The notes under the pieces were generated by a model that had not been told where the DNA came from, did no database searches, and saw nothing but the letters and a program-made list of their open reading frames with translations. Made by a program: the position numbers and the translations under genes. From NCBI GenBank assembly GCA_003024985.2, contig PXIH01S0004918.1: DNA of 18,151 nucleotides; one strand, written 5' to 3'. The stretch's first letter is position 1, and each line of letters opens with the position of its first letter. Shown here piece by piece: positions 8,009 through 15,513 of the stretch. Source of the DNA: Euperipatoides rowelli. Taxonomy: Eukaryota > Onychophora > Udeonychophora > Euonychophora > Peripatopsidae.

Positions 8009-10588
8009 ATGATAAAAATTACTCCTATGTTGCAACAATATTTGGATATTAAAGAAAATTATAAAGACTGTATTCTCTTTTTTAGGTTAGGAGATTTTTA
8101 TGAAATGTTTTTTGACGATGCTATTATTACAAGTAAAGTTTTAAACTTAGTTTTAACTAAAAGAGGTGATATTCCTATGTGTGGCATTCCTCATCATACA
8201 AATAAAGAATATATTAAGAGAATGCTTGCTGTTGGTTATAAAGTTGCAATTTGTGAGCAACTTGAGGAACAAACTGAAGGTAATCTTGTTAAACGAGATG
8301 TGATTGAAGTAATAACTCCTGGTGTAGTAATTGATGAGGATTTTTTAGAACTGGATAGTAATAACTATTTAGTTGCTATTAGTGATTATAAAAATTATTG
8401 TTCTTTTACTTATATAGATTTGTCTACTTCAAAACTTGGTATTATTATTTATCAAAATGATAATTTAGAGAATATTTCAAGAGATCTTGAAAAGTATAAT
8501 CCAAAGGAAATAATAATTTCAGAGGAGTTTTATTATTCTTTTTTAGACCAATTAAATTTAAATAAGTTTTTAATTAATAAAGTTCCAAAATGGAATCTTG
8601 ATAAGGATCTTGCATTAGAAACTATAAAACAACATTTTAACTTATTAAACTTAAATTCTTTAGGACTAAGAGAAGATAAGCCTTATTACATTTCTATCCA
8701 TTTGATAATAAACTATATCAAGCATAACTTAAAAAGTTTATTAAATAATATTAATCAAATTGAAATCAATCAGAATTCTGATTATCTATTTATTAATAGT
8801 ACAACTCAAATAAACCTTGAGTTAATAAGAAATAACAGGGATACAAGTTCTAAGCATACTCTTTATGAGTCTATAAATGAATGTAATACTGCAATGGGTA
8901 AGAGACTTTTAAAAGAGCTAATTTTAAATCCTCTTTTAGATATAGATAAGATAAATAAGAGACTCTCACATGTAGATTATCTATATCAGAATGAAGAATT
9001 AAACGAAGAAATTAGACAAATTTTAAAAGATGTCTTAGATATTGAGAGAATTATTGCAAGGATCTTAATAAGAAAGCCAGAAAAAAAAGACTTTTTATTT
9101 CTAGAAAAAACTTTAAGAGCTTTATTTTTAATTAAAAATTTGCTTAATACAAATCAATATGTGTATTGGAATTTTAATGAAATAGAAGAAGAGGAATTAG
9201 TTAGCATTTATGTTTTAATTCATATTACTATTTCGAGAAATCCAGATGAAACTATTAAAGCTGGTTTTAGCTCTGAATTTGATAAACTTAAGCAAATTCA
9301 AGACAATGTCGATGTTTGTTTAAAAGACTACCTTGAAGAAGAAAGAAGTAATACTAAGATTAATAGTTTAAAACTAAGAAAAAACAATCTTACAGGGTTT
9401 TTCTTAGAAGTAACAAAAAGTAATTATAATCAAGTGCCAAGCTATTTTAAAGAAAAACAAACATTAGTTTCATCAAAAAGGTATGTCACAGATAAACTTA
9501 ATGCTCTTGCAGTTGACATTATGAATGCTAAGATTAATTTATTAAAATTTGAGCAACAGTTATTTGAAGAACTAAGGTTGAAGATTTCAAATAGAAACCT
9601 TGTAATCAAAAAGGTTGCAAAATTTTTGGCTTATATTGATGTATTTTCAAATTTTGCTCATATTTCAAGAAATAGGAATTTCATTAGACCTTATTTAAAC
9701 AATAGTAAAGAGATTATTTTAAAAGATTCAAGACATCCTATAGTTGAATATTATATGAATTCCAACGAGATTTTTGTAAAAAATCCGGTGAATCTTCATA
9801 ATGATAAATATTTTGATCTAGTAACAGGTCCTAATATGGCTGGTAAGTCCACTTATTTAAGACAGGTTGCCTTAATTACTTTAATGGCTCATATTGGTTC
9901 ATTTGTTCCAGCTTCAAGTGCTGTTATTGGAATTACAGATAAGATTTTTTGTAGGATTGGTGCAAGTGATAATCTTGCTAAGGGTGAGTCCACTTTTTTA
10001 GTTGAGATGACGGAGACAGCTAATATTTTGAGAAATGCAAGTGAGAATAGCTTAATAATAATGGATGAGATTGGAAGGGGTACAAGTACAAATGATGGCC
10101 TTGCAATTGCTTGGTCCGTTGTTGAGTACGTTTTAGAAGTAGTAAAATGTAGAACCCTTTTTGCAACACATTATCATGAACTTTCTTTGGTTGATCATAA
10201 GGCTCTAAAAAATATTTCAATGAAAATAGAAAAGAATAAAAATGAGTTAATTTTTTTAAGGCAAATAGAAGAGAAACCTTCTCTAAATTCTTATGGAATT
10301 TATGTTGCAAGACTTGCTGGAATTCCTAATGTTGTAATAGAAAGATCACAGTTTATTCTTCAAGGATTAATTAAAAAAGAGAAAGAAGATATTATAAAGC
10401 TTTTATCTTCTAAATCCATTAAGTTGCAAGAATTTACTACTAATAGTAGTGAAAATGAACTGCTTGAACTTAAAGCTAAGTACAATGACTTAAAAAAACT
10501 AATACATAATATTGATATTAATAACCTTACTCCTATTGAGAGTTTACAAATGTTAAATGTTATTTTTTTAAAAATTAATGATAAGTAA
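8009..10588 (+). CDS. mutS: DNA mismatch repair protein MutS
   Basis: 859-residue MutS of usual length, which recognises base mismatches and small loops and starts repair with MutL. The N-terminal mismatch-reading motif is present as Phe30-Tyr31-Glu32 in GDFYEMF. Connector, lever and clamp regions fill the middle. The C-terminal ATPase has Walker A GPNMAGKST (607-615), a signature segment with STFLVEMTE, Walker B IIMDEIGRGTST (acidic Asp686-Glu687) and the ATHYHE motif (719-724). No disruption is seen. ATG 8009 is the first start in frame and the product MIKITPMLQQYLDIK matches the usual MutS beginning; no ribosome-binding site precedes it. The gene is divergent from the STAS gene, and the comF remnant starts 7 bp after its stop. 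This is MutS1 rather than the shorter, Smr-containing MutS2. Confidence 0.97.
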   Translation: MIKITPMLQQYLDIKENYKDCILFFRLGDFYEMFFDDAIITSKVLNLVLTKRGDIPMCGIPHHTNKEYIKRMLAVGYKVAICEQLEEQTEGNLVKRDVIEVITPGVVIDEDFLELDSNNYLVAISDYKNYCSFTYIDLSTSKLGIIIYQNDNLENISRDLEKYNPKEIIISEEFYYSFLDQLNLNKFLINKVPKWNLDKDLALETIKQHFNLLNLNSLGLREDKPYYISIHLIINYIKHNLKSLLNNINQIEINQNSDYLFINSTTQINLELIRNNRDTSSKHTLYESINECNTAMGKRLLKELILNPLLDIDKINKRLSHVDYLYQNEELNEEIRQILKDVLDIERIIARILIRKPEKKDFLFLEKTLRALFLIKNLLNTNQYVYWNFNEIEEEELVSIYVLIHITISRNPDETIKAGFSSEFDKLKQIQDNVDVCLKDYLEEERSNTKINSLKLRKNNLTGFFLEVTKSNYNQVPSYFKEKQTLVSSKRYVTDKLNALAVDIMNAKINLLKFEQQLFEELRLKISNRNLVIKKVAKFLAYIDVFSNFAHISRNRNFIRPYLNNSKEIILKDSRHPIVEYYMNSNEIFVKNPVNLHNDKYFDLVTGPNMAGKSTYLRQVALITLMAHIGSFVPASSAVIGITDKIFCRIGASDNLAKGESTFLVEMTETANILRNASENSLIIMDEIGRGTSTNDGLAIAWSVVEYVLEVVKCRTLFATHYHELSLVDHKALKNISMKIEKNKNELIFLRQIEEKPSLNSYGIYVARLAGIPNVVIERSQFILQGLIKKEKEDIIKLLSSKSIKLQEFTTNSSENELLELKAKYNDLKKLIHNIDINNLTPIESLQMLNVIFLKINDK

Positions 10589-10595
10589 ATTTTAA

Positions 10596-11192
10596 ATGTT
10601 ATCTTTTATATAAAGATAATAAAAAGTATATTTTTACCTTTTTGTTCTTATTGCAATAGAAACTATGTTGAAGATTATTCTTTATGTACAAGCTGTATTA
10701 GCTTGTTTGAGGCTAATATTCTTTGAATATTTTTTGATTATAAAGGTGATGCTAAAGACTTGATTTTATTTTATAAAAAACAAGGTAATAAGGAGCTTGG
10801 TAAATTTTTCTCAAAATTAATACTTGAATATCTAAAATCAAATAATTTTGACCTTGTTGTTAGTATTCCTTGTAGTTTTAAAAGAATGCTTTTTTATAAT
10901 TTTGATCATATGGAGTATATAGGTATTCAGTTAAGGAAGTTTGGCATAAATTACTTAAATATCTTCTAAAAGATCGTATGGGAAAAGTCAAAAACTTCTT
11001 AAAGGATCTATAAGGTTAACAAATTTAGATAATAAAATAAAAATTAAGAGTCAGTATAGAAATATAAATTTCAATATTGTATTGGTAATTGATGATATAA
11101 TGACTACTGGCAGTTCGATTACAACTTGTACTAAACTGCTAAAAGAGCAAGGTATATTAAATATAAAAAAATTATTAATATCTAAGACCTAG
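10596..11192 (+). pseudogene. comF: comF-like phosphoribosyltransferase remnant
   Basis: A decayed ComF/GntX-family gene. The pieces in order are: a probable ATG 10596, which hits a stop after five codons but joins the next frame if 2 bp are removed from the tatata run (10607-10612); a zinc-finger-like segment with CSYC and CTSC; an in-frame TGA at 10724-10726; a stretch IFFDYKGDAKDLILFYKKQGN through VVSIPCS, ending at TAA 10967-10969; then, one frame over, KRSYGKSQKLLKGSIRL and the PRPP-binding loop VLVIDDIMTTGSS, ending at TAG 11190-11192. Together they cover the full family plan (zinc finger, then phosphoribosyltransferase domain), so this was once a complete gene. Three independent lesions argue for real decay rather than one sequencing error. 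In other bacteria ComF helps bring DNA into the cytoplasm; the ancestral role here is unknown. The longest surviving frame (10760-10969) is not an independent gene. Confidence 0.85.
10599..10619 (+). repeat. Small inverted repeat at the start of the comF remnant
   Basis: The arms ttatcttt (10599-10606) and aaagataa (10612-10619) pair perfectly over a 5-base loop (tatat). It sits 10 bp after the mutS stop and covers the first comF frameshift site. It is not followed by a T-run, so a terminator role is doubtful. Confidence 0.35.
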
Positions 11193-11221
11193 TTGACATT
11201 TTATATATTTAATATTATCAT
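11193..11221 (+). promoter_or_regulatory. Strong promoter of the rimP-nusA-infB operon
   Basis: Consensus -35 TTGACA (11193-11198, overlapping the comF stop by its last two bases at most), a 17-bp spacer, and -10 TATCAT (11216-11221). The start is predicted near 11228, giving a leader of about 72 bases before rimP. This is the best promoter match seen in the window and lies directly ahead of the translation/transcription-factor cluster. Confidence 0.72.
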
Positions 11222-11232
11222 GTTGTTAATTA

Positions 11233-11286
11233 ATGGTTAGTGAGTTAATAAGGTTCTTTTGTATGAAAGAGCCTTATTGTTTTTAA
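11233..11286 (+). other. Possible 17-codon leader ORF ahead of rimP
   Basis: An ATG at 11233, about 5 bases after the predicted transcription start, opens 17 codons ending at TAA 11284-11286. The frame spans the whole leader hairpin, and its stop overlaps the aaggg ribosome-binding site of rimP (11285-11289). It has no Shine-Dalgarno sequence, so translation would have to be of the leaderless kind. A frame this short can occur by chance; it is listed because of its placement. Confidence 0.25.
11247..11278 (+). terminator. Terminator-like hairpin in the rimP leader
   Basis: The arms aataaggttctttt (11247-11260) and gaaagagccttatt (11265-11278) form a 14-bp stem with two G-U pairs and a gtat loop, followed by gttttt. 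It resembles an intrinsic terminator with a short T-run. It lies downstream of the operon promoter, so it could end transcripts arriving from mutS/comF, act as an attenuator for the rimP operon, or both. Confidence 0.6.
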
Positions 11287-11299
11287 GGGCGATAGTTTA

Positions 11300-11734
11300 T
11301 TGATTAAAATATTTGATGAACAAGGTGTTATTTATAATTCTATAAGAGCAATAACAGAGGGATTTAATATTGATATAGTTGAAATTGATGTATTTCGTAA
11401 GAATTTAAATAGTAATGTTTTGCTTGTTTTATATAGCAAAAATGGTTTAACTTTGGATTTACTTCTAGAGCTACACCAAATAATTTTATTAAAGTTAGAA
11501 GCAGTACTTGGCTATAAGTTCAATTTAGAACTTTCAAGTCCTGGTATAAATAGGAATATAAAAACTACTAGGGAATTTAAGATTTTTAAAGGCCAAAAAG
11601 CAAAAATAATGATATTAAATGATTTTGAAGAGGGTTTCATAAGTGATGTGGATTCTAGGGGTATATTTTTCAAAATTGATAACAGTATTAAATTTTTTAC
11701 ATTTGCAGTGATTAAAAAGGCAAAATTGTTTTAA
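11300..11734 (+). CDS. rimP: Ribosome maturation factor RimP
   Basis: 144-residue RimP (formerly YlxS/YhbC), which binds the 30S subunit during its assembly. The characteristic N-terminal domain segment LELSSPGINRNIKTTREFKIFKG matches the family's (V/L)SSPGxxRxL...F motif, followed by a small SH3-like beta-barrel (KAKIMILNDFEEGFI to FTFAVIKKAKLF). Length is slightly below the usual 150. The start is TTG 11300, with aaggg (11285-11289) 10 bp upstream. It is the first gene of the cluster, in the classical place directly ahead of nusA (11-bp gap). Confidence 0.92.
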   Translation: MIKIFDEQGVIYNSIRAITEGFNIDIVEIDVFRKNLNSNVLLVLYSKNGLTLDLLLELHQIILLKLEAVLGYKFNLELSSPGINRNIKTTREFKIFKGQKAKIMILNDFEEGFISDVDSRGIFFKIDNSIKFFTFAVIKKAKLF

Positions 11735-11745
11735 AGGAGAATCTC

Positions 11746-13185
11746 ATGATAAAAGGTACAGGACAGATAATTAAAAATATTGCTCAAGAAAAGAAAATAA
11801 GTATAGAGATCGTGCAAAGAACCATACAAGATTCAATAATGGCAGCTTATAAGAAATACTTTGGGACTAATGAAAACGCCTTAGTTGTTTTTTCTGAAAT
11901 AGCAGGGGATATCATAGTTTATTCTAAAAAAAAAGTTGTTTCTAGTGTACAAAATGACTTGCTTGAAATTTCAGAGAAAGATTCTAGTGAGGTTGAGCAT
12001 AAAGAAGATAATTTTGTGTATGTTGAAATTGATCCTAAGATTTTTGATAGACTTTCTATTCAAACAGCAAAGCAAAGAACTAGAAATGATCTTTTAGGTA
12101 TTGAAAATAATGAATTTTTTTTAGAATTTCAAAATAAATTAAATAAAATAATAATAGGGTACGTTCAACAAAACAGAAGTGGTGATTTATATGTTAATCT
12201 TGGAAGTGTGGATGGTATTCTTCCTAAAAAGTATCAATCTCCACGAGAAGTATACAATTTAAATGAAAAGATAAGAGTTTTAGTATTAAATGTAAAGAAG
12301 ACAAAAAATGGTATAGAAGTAACTCTTTCAAGAACACATGTGAAATTTATAGAAGAACTTTTAATTCTTGAAGTGCCAGAAATTGGTGAGGGTATTATTA
12401 AAATACATAAAATAGTAAGGGATTCAGGTTATAGGACTAAGATAGCTGTTTATTCAACTAAAGAGGAGATAGATCCTGTTGGTCCTTGTATTGGTCAAAA
12501 AGGTATTAGAATTCAGTCAATTATGAGGGAACTTGAAGGTGAAAAAGTAGATATCATTCATTATAGTAGAGATATTAAGGAATTTATTCGCAATTCTTTG
12601 ATACCTGCTAGGGTAGAGAGTGTTTATTTGCTTGATGAGGAACTACATAAAGCTTTGGTTGTAGTTAGTGAAGATCAGTTATCTTTTGCTATTGGTAAAG
12701 TAGGACAAAACGTTAGGCTTGCTAATAGGCTCTTGGACTGGTCAATTGATGTAAAGACCAAAATACAATTTGAAGAAATGAAGATATCTGGGGACTTTAA
12801 GCAAGAAGTGTTAGGAGTATTTGATATTATGCTTAAAGGTACGTATGAGCGCGATAAAGTAGAGGAGATTAGTAAAATTAGTGAGCTTAAGATTCTGGAA
12901 GACGCATTAGTACAGAAACTTATAGAAAGAAATATTGATAATATTGATAATTTTTTAGAGGTAAGCGAAGGGGAGCTTTTAAAATTAGGTTTAAGTTCTA
13001 GTAAAATAGTGGAAATAAATAAAATATTAAAAGAAGGACTAATGGTCATAGAAAATGATTTAGAAGATATTGAAGATGTTGAGAAAGAATTGCTATGTCC
13101 TGAATGTGGTGCAATTATAACAGAATACATGAATTCATGTCCTGGTTGTGGTATAGGTCTTAGTTTTGAATTTGAGGAGGAATGA
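11746..13185 (+). CDS. nusA: Transcription termination/antitermination factor NusA
   Basis: 479-residue NusA, which binds RNA polymerase and nascent RNA and controls pausing, termination and antitermination. Order of domains: N-terminal polymerase-binding domain (1 to about 125); S1 domain (about 132-205, IIIGYVQQNRSGDLYVNLGSV); KH1 with the GxxG loop IGQKG; KH2 (FAIGKVGQNVRLANRL); then a helix-hairpin-type segment (LIERNIDNIDNFLEVSEGELLKLGL). It ends in an unusual tail with Cys451-x2-Cys454 and Cys465-x2-Cys468 (CPECG and CPGCG), the pattern of a small zinc ribbon, and then an acidic FEFEEE end. ATG 11746 has a strong ribosome-binding site (aaaggaga). The stop overlaps or abuts the infB start, suggesting translational coupling. 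In other bacteria NusA can regulate its own operon; nothing here proves that. Confidence 0.97.
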   Translation: MIKGTGQIIKNIAQEKKISIEIVQRTIQDSIMAAYKKYFGTNENALVVFSEIAGDIIVYSKKKVVSSVQNDLLEISEKDSSEVEHKEDNFVYVEIDPKIFDRLSIQTAKQRTRNDLLGIENNEFFLEFQNKLNKIIIGYVQQNRSGDLYVNLGSVDGILPKKYQSPREVYNLNEKIRVLVLNVKKTKNGIEVTLSRTHVKFIEELLILEVPEIGEGIIKIHKIVRDSGYRTKIAVYSTKEEIDPVGPCIGQKGIRIQSIMRELEGEKVDIIHYSRDIKEFIRNSLIPARVESVYLLDEELHKALVVVSEDQLSFAIGKVGQNVRLANRLLDWSIDVKTKIQFEEMKISGDFKQEVLGVFDIMLKGTYERDKVEEISKISELKILEDALVQKLIERNIDNIDNFLEVSEGELLKLGLSSSKIVEINKILKEGLMVIENDLEDIEDVEKELLCPECGAIITEYMNSCPGCGIGLSFEFEEE

Positions 13186-13187
13186 TC

Positions 13188-15074
13188 GTGATAGATAATA
13201 GTGATAATGATAAAAAAATAAGAATAATTAGATTAAAAAGAAAAGTAGTAAAAGTTGTAACTCATGCGGATAAAAAAGACCTTAATGATCAGACTGTTAC
13301 TAAAAGTAGCACGACTAATAATAGAGTTTTTGTCGCTAAGGCAAATAATAATAAAGGAAGTTTTGATCAACAATCTCGAATTTATAATAATAATTTCAAG
13401 TTTCAAAATAATAAAGTGCAAGGACCTATTAGACAAGAAAGATTTTTCAAGGGAATTGTAAAGACAAAAGCGGTGACTCCAACTCCTGATAAAGTAGTTG
13501 GCTCAGAAAGTGATAATTCAAAAGAAATAAATAGAAAATATAAAGCAAAGAAAAAACAGCAACAAGAAAACGTAAAGGGATATAAAAGGAAAAAGGAAGA
13601 AGTAAATAGTAAAATAGTGGAACAAAAAGTATTCGAGCAATTATATAAAAAGAAAAAAGATAATTTAATAAATCCGGTCCCTAAGGTAATTGATATGCTT
13701 GAACACATTACAGTATCTGATCTTGCTAAGAAAATGAATTTAAAGTCATCAGAATTAATTAGTAAATTGATGAGTTTTGGTGTAATGGTTACAATAAATG
13801 AAAAAATTGATTCAGACACTGCAACTATTTTAGTTTCTGAATATGGCTCCAAGGTAAATGTAATCTCTATTTATGATGAGACTATAATAAAGGAAGAACT
13901 TTATGGTGAAGGTAATGTAACGGAACGTCCTCCAATAATTACTATAATGGGACATGTTGATCATGGCAAGACAAAACTTTTATCTGTACTGCATAATATT
14001 AATATAAATGAAAAAGAGTCTGGTGGAATTACCCAACATATTGGTGCCTATACAATAGTTTATAATAACAAGGAAATAACATTCTTAGATACTCCAGGTC
14101 ATGAGGCTTTTACTATGATGAGAAGTAGGGGTGCTCAAGTTACAGATATTGTTGTATTGGTTGTTTCGGCTATAGATGGAGTTATGCCTCAAACAGTTGA
14201 AGCAATTAATCATGCAAAAGAAGCTAAGGTTCCAATAATAGTTGCAATTAATAAAATTGACTTGCCTGATTCTAATCCTGATAAGATTAAGCAACAACTT
14301 TCTGATTATGAACTTGTTCCTGAAGAATGGGGTGGTTCTACAATCTTTGTTTTAATATCTGCTCTTAAAAATCAAGGACTTACTAATTTACTTGATATGA
14401 TAATATTACAAGCTGATATTATGAATCTTAAATCAAATTTAGTTAGGAGAGCTATTGGTAAAATACTTGAAGCTAGAGTAGATCCAGGTAGGGGAGTGCT
14501 TTGTTCTGTAATCATTGAGGATGGTGTACTTAATGTTGGAGATTCTTTTGTTGGAGGCATTCATTATGGTAAGGTTAGAGCTTTAATTAATGAACATGGC
14601 ATTGAGGTTAAAAGTGTTGGTCCAGCTAAGGCCATTAGTGTGCTTGGTTTTTCAGCTATTCCTCAAGCTGGAGATCCTTTTCAGGTTACTAAAAATGAGA
14701 AAGAAGCCAAAATTATTAGTTCTAAAAGACAAGATCTTAAAAGATATGAGGATGCAAAAAATGTTAAAAAGATTACACTATCAAGTTTTTATGACTCTAT
14801 TAAAGAAGGAGAATTAAAAGAATTAAAAATAATCATAAAAGCAGATGTTCAAGGATCTGTTGAAGCTTTAAAATATTCTCTTGAAAAATTAGCAAATAAA
14901 GAAGTAAGGGTTAAAGTAATTCATTCTTCTGCTGGGGCAATAAGTGAGACAGATATAAGCTTTGCTGCTGCAAGTAGTGCTTTGATTATTGGTTTTCATG
15001 TTAGACCTACAGCTAAAGCTCAAATGTTTGCAGATAAAGAAAAAGTTGAAATTAAAAAGTATAATATCATTTAA
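13188..15074 (+). CDS. infB: Translation initiation factor IF2, interrupted before its C2 domain
   Basis: GTPase that brings fMet-tRNA to the 30S subunit and drives subunit joining. I favour GTG 13188, since gaggagg (13174-13180) is then 7 bp away; ATG 13182 (4-base overlap with the nusA stop) leaves only 1 bp. Using ATG numbering: a basic, disordered N-terminal part (1 to about 165); an IF2_N domain (HITVSDLAKKMNLKSSELIS); G1 GHVDHGKT (257-264); G3 DTPGHE (303-308); G4 NKID (357-360); G5 SALKNQG; a beta-barrel domain; and C1 (IIKADVQGSVEALK to IIGFHVRPTAKA). The frame then stops at TAA 15072-15074 inside the first unit of a 30-bp repeat, in the helix that joins C1 to C2. The missing C2 domain is encoded in the same frame downstream. 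IF2 is essential, so this is an artefact, a very recent lesion, or an IF2 made in two pieces or by read-through. Confidence 0.92.
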   Translation: MIDNSDNDKKIRIIRLKRKVVKVVTHADKKDLNDQTVTKSSTTNNRVFVAKANNNKGSFDQQSRIYNNNFKFQNNKVQGPIRQERFFKGIVKTKAVTPTPDKVVGSESDNSKEINRKYKAKKKQQQENVKGYKRKKEEVNSKIVEQKVFEQLYKKKKDNLINPVPKVIDMLEHITVSDLAKKMNLKSSELISKLMSFGVMVTINEKIDSDTATILVSEYGSKVNVISIYDETIIKEELYGEGNVTERPPIITIMGHVDHGKTKLLSVLHNININEKESGGITQHIGAYTIVYNNKEITFLDTPGHEAFTMMRSRGAQVTDIVVLVVSAIDGVMPQTVEAINHAKEAKVPIIVAINKIDLPDSNPDKIKQQLSDYELVPEEWGGSTIFVLISALKNQGLTNLLDMIILQADIMNLKSNLVRRAIGKILEARVDPGRGVLCSVIIEDGVLNVGDSFVGGIHYGKVRALINEHGIEVKSVGPAKAISVLGFSAIPQAGDPFQVTKNEKEAKIISSKRQDLKRYEDAKNVKKITLSSFYDSIKEGELKELKIIIKADVQGSVEALKYSLEKLANKEVRVKVIHSSAGAISETDISFAAASSALIIGFHVRPTAKAQMFADKEKVEIKKYNII

Positions 15075-15130
15075 AAGAAAATTAAAAAGTATAATATCAT
15101 TTAAAAGAAAATTAAAAAGTATAATATCAT
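15051..15130 (+). repeat. 30-bp tandem repeat with in-frame stops inside infB
   Basis: About 2.7 copies of a 30-bp unit: 15051-15080, 15081-15110, and the first 20 bp again at 15111-15130. The copies are identical. The unit opens attaaaaagtataatatcat and closes ttaaaagaaa. Thirty is a multiple of three, so the infB frame is kept, but each full copy contains TAA (15072-15074 and 15102-15104). Each copy also carries a perfect TATAAT (15060, 15090, 15120). Perfect identity points to a recent event or an artefact. Confidence 0.95.
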
Positions 15131-15494
15131 ATATGATGCAATAAGTGATGTGAAATCAATGCTTGAAGGGATGTTAGAACCAGATATTGAACAACAGTTT
15201 ATTGGTTGTACAGAAGTACGTGCTGTGATTCAAGTTCCAAAAGTTGGATTAGTTGCAGGTTGTTATGTATCACAAGGTATAATAAAAAGAGATGCTATAA
15301 TAAACATTATGAGAGATGGAGTTCAAATTCATTCAGGAAAGATACTATCACTTAAAAGGTTTAAAGAAGATTGTAAGGAAGTACATGAGAAATATGAATG
15401 TGGTATAGTGATTAAAGATTATTCAGACATAAAAGTTGGAGATGTCATGGAAGCGTTCGAAACTAAAAAGATAAAGAGAAGCATTGATTTTTAG
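15111..15494 (+). CDS. infB: C-terminal (C2) part of IF2, separated by stops
   Basis: Continues the infB frame after the second TAA. It holds the last turns of the C1-C2 linker helix (YDAISDVKSMLEGMLEP) and the complete C2 beta-barrel that recognises fMet-tRNA (from VIQVPKVGLVAGCYV to DIKVGDVMEAFET). No stop or frameshift interrupts it. If translated separately, the first usual start is GTG 15150, followed by ATG 15159 and ATG 15171; none has a well-spaced ribosome-binding site (gaaggg abuts ATG 15171). The given start marks where homology to IF2 resumes, not a proven start codon. Its intact state suggests that selection still acts on it or that the split is very recent or artefactual. Confidence 0.82.
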   Translation: MKKYNIIYDAISDVKSMLEGMLEPDIEQQFIGCTEVRAVIQVPKVGLVAGCYVSQGIIKRDAIINIMRDGVQIHSGKILSLKRFKEDCKEVHEKYECGIVIKDYSDIKVGDVMEAFETKKIKRSIDF

Positions 15495-15513
15495 TTAATA
15501 AGGTAGGTTTGGG

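Noticed and set aside
10599-10619. A mutS terminator
   Set aside because: The hairpin is short, AT-rich and lacks a following T-run.
10760-10969. A 69-residue stand-alone gene
   Set aside because: It is the middle piece of the broken comF gene; matching pieces lie on both sides in shifted or interrupted frames.
12675-13130. A 151-residue minus-strand ORF within nusA
   Set aside because: Low-complexity serine-rich antisense reading of a well-supported gene; the same applies to the minus-strand frames in infB (13403-13852) and tamB (4042-4335).
13182-13187. ATG 13182 as the infB start
   Set aside because: It leaves 1 bp to the ribosome-binding site, whereas GTG 13188 gives 7 bp; it is kept only as an alternative.
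15051-15130. The 30-bp repeats as a CRISPR array
   Set aside because: The units are directly adjacent with no spacers, lie inside a gene frame, and no cas genes are present.
15051-15130. Programmed frameshifting to bypass the infB stops
   Set aside because: The downstream C2 domain is in the same frame as the upstream part, so a single shift would not restore it; T AAA AAG is also a poor slippery site.
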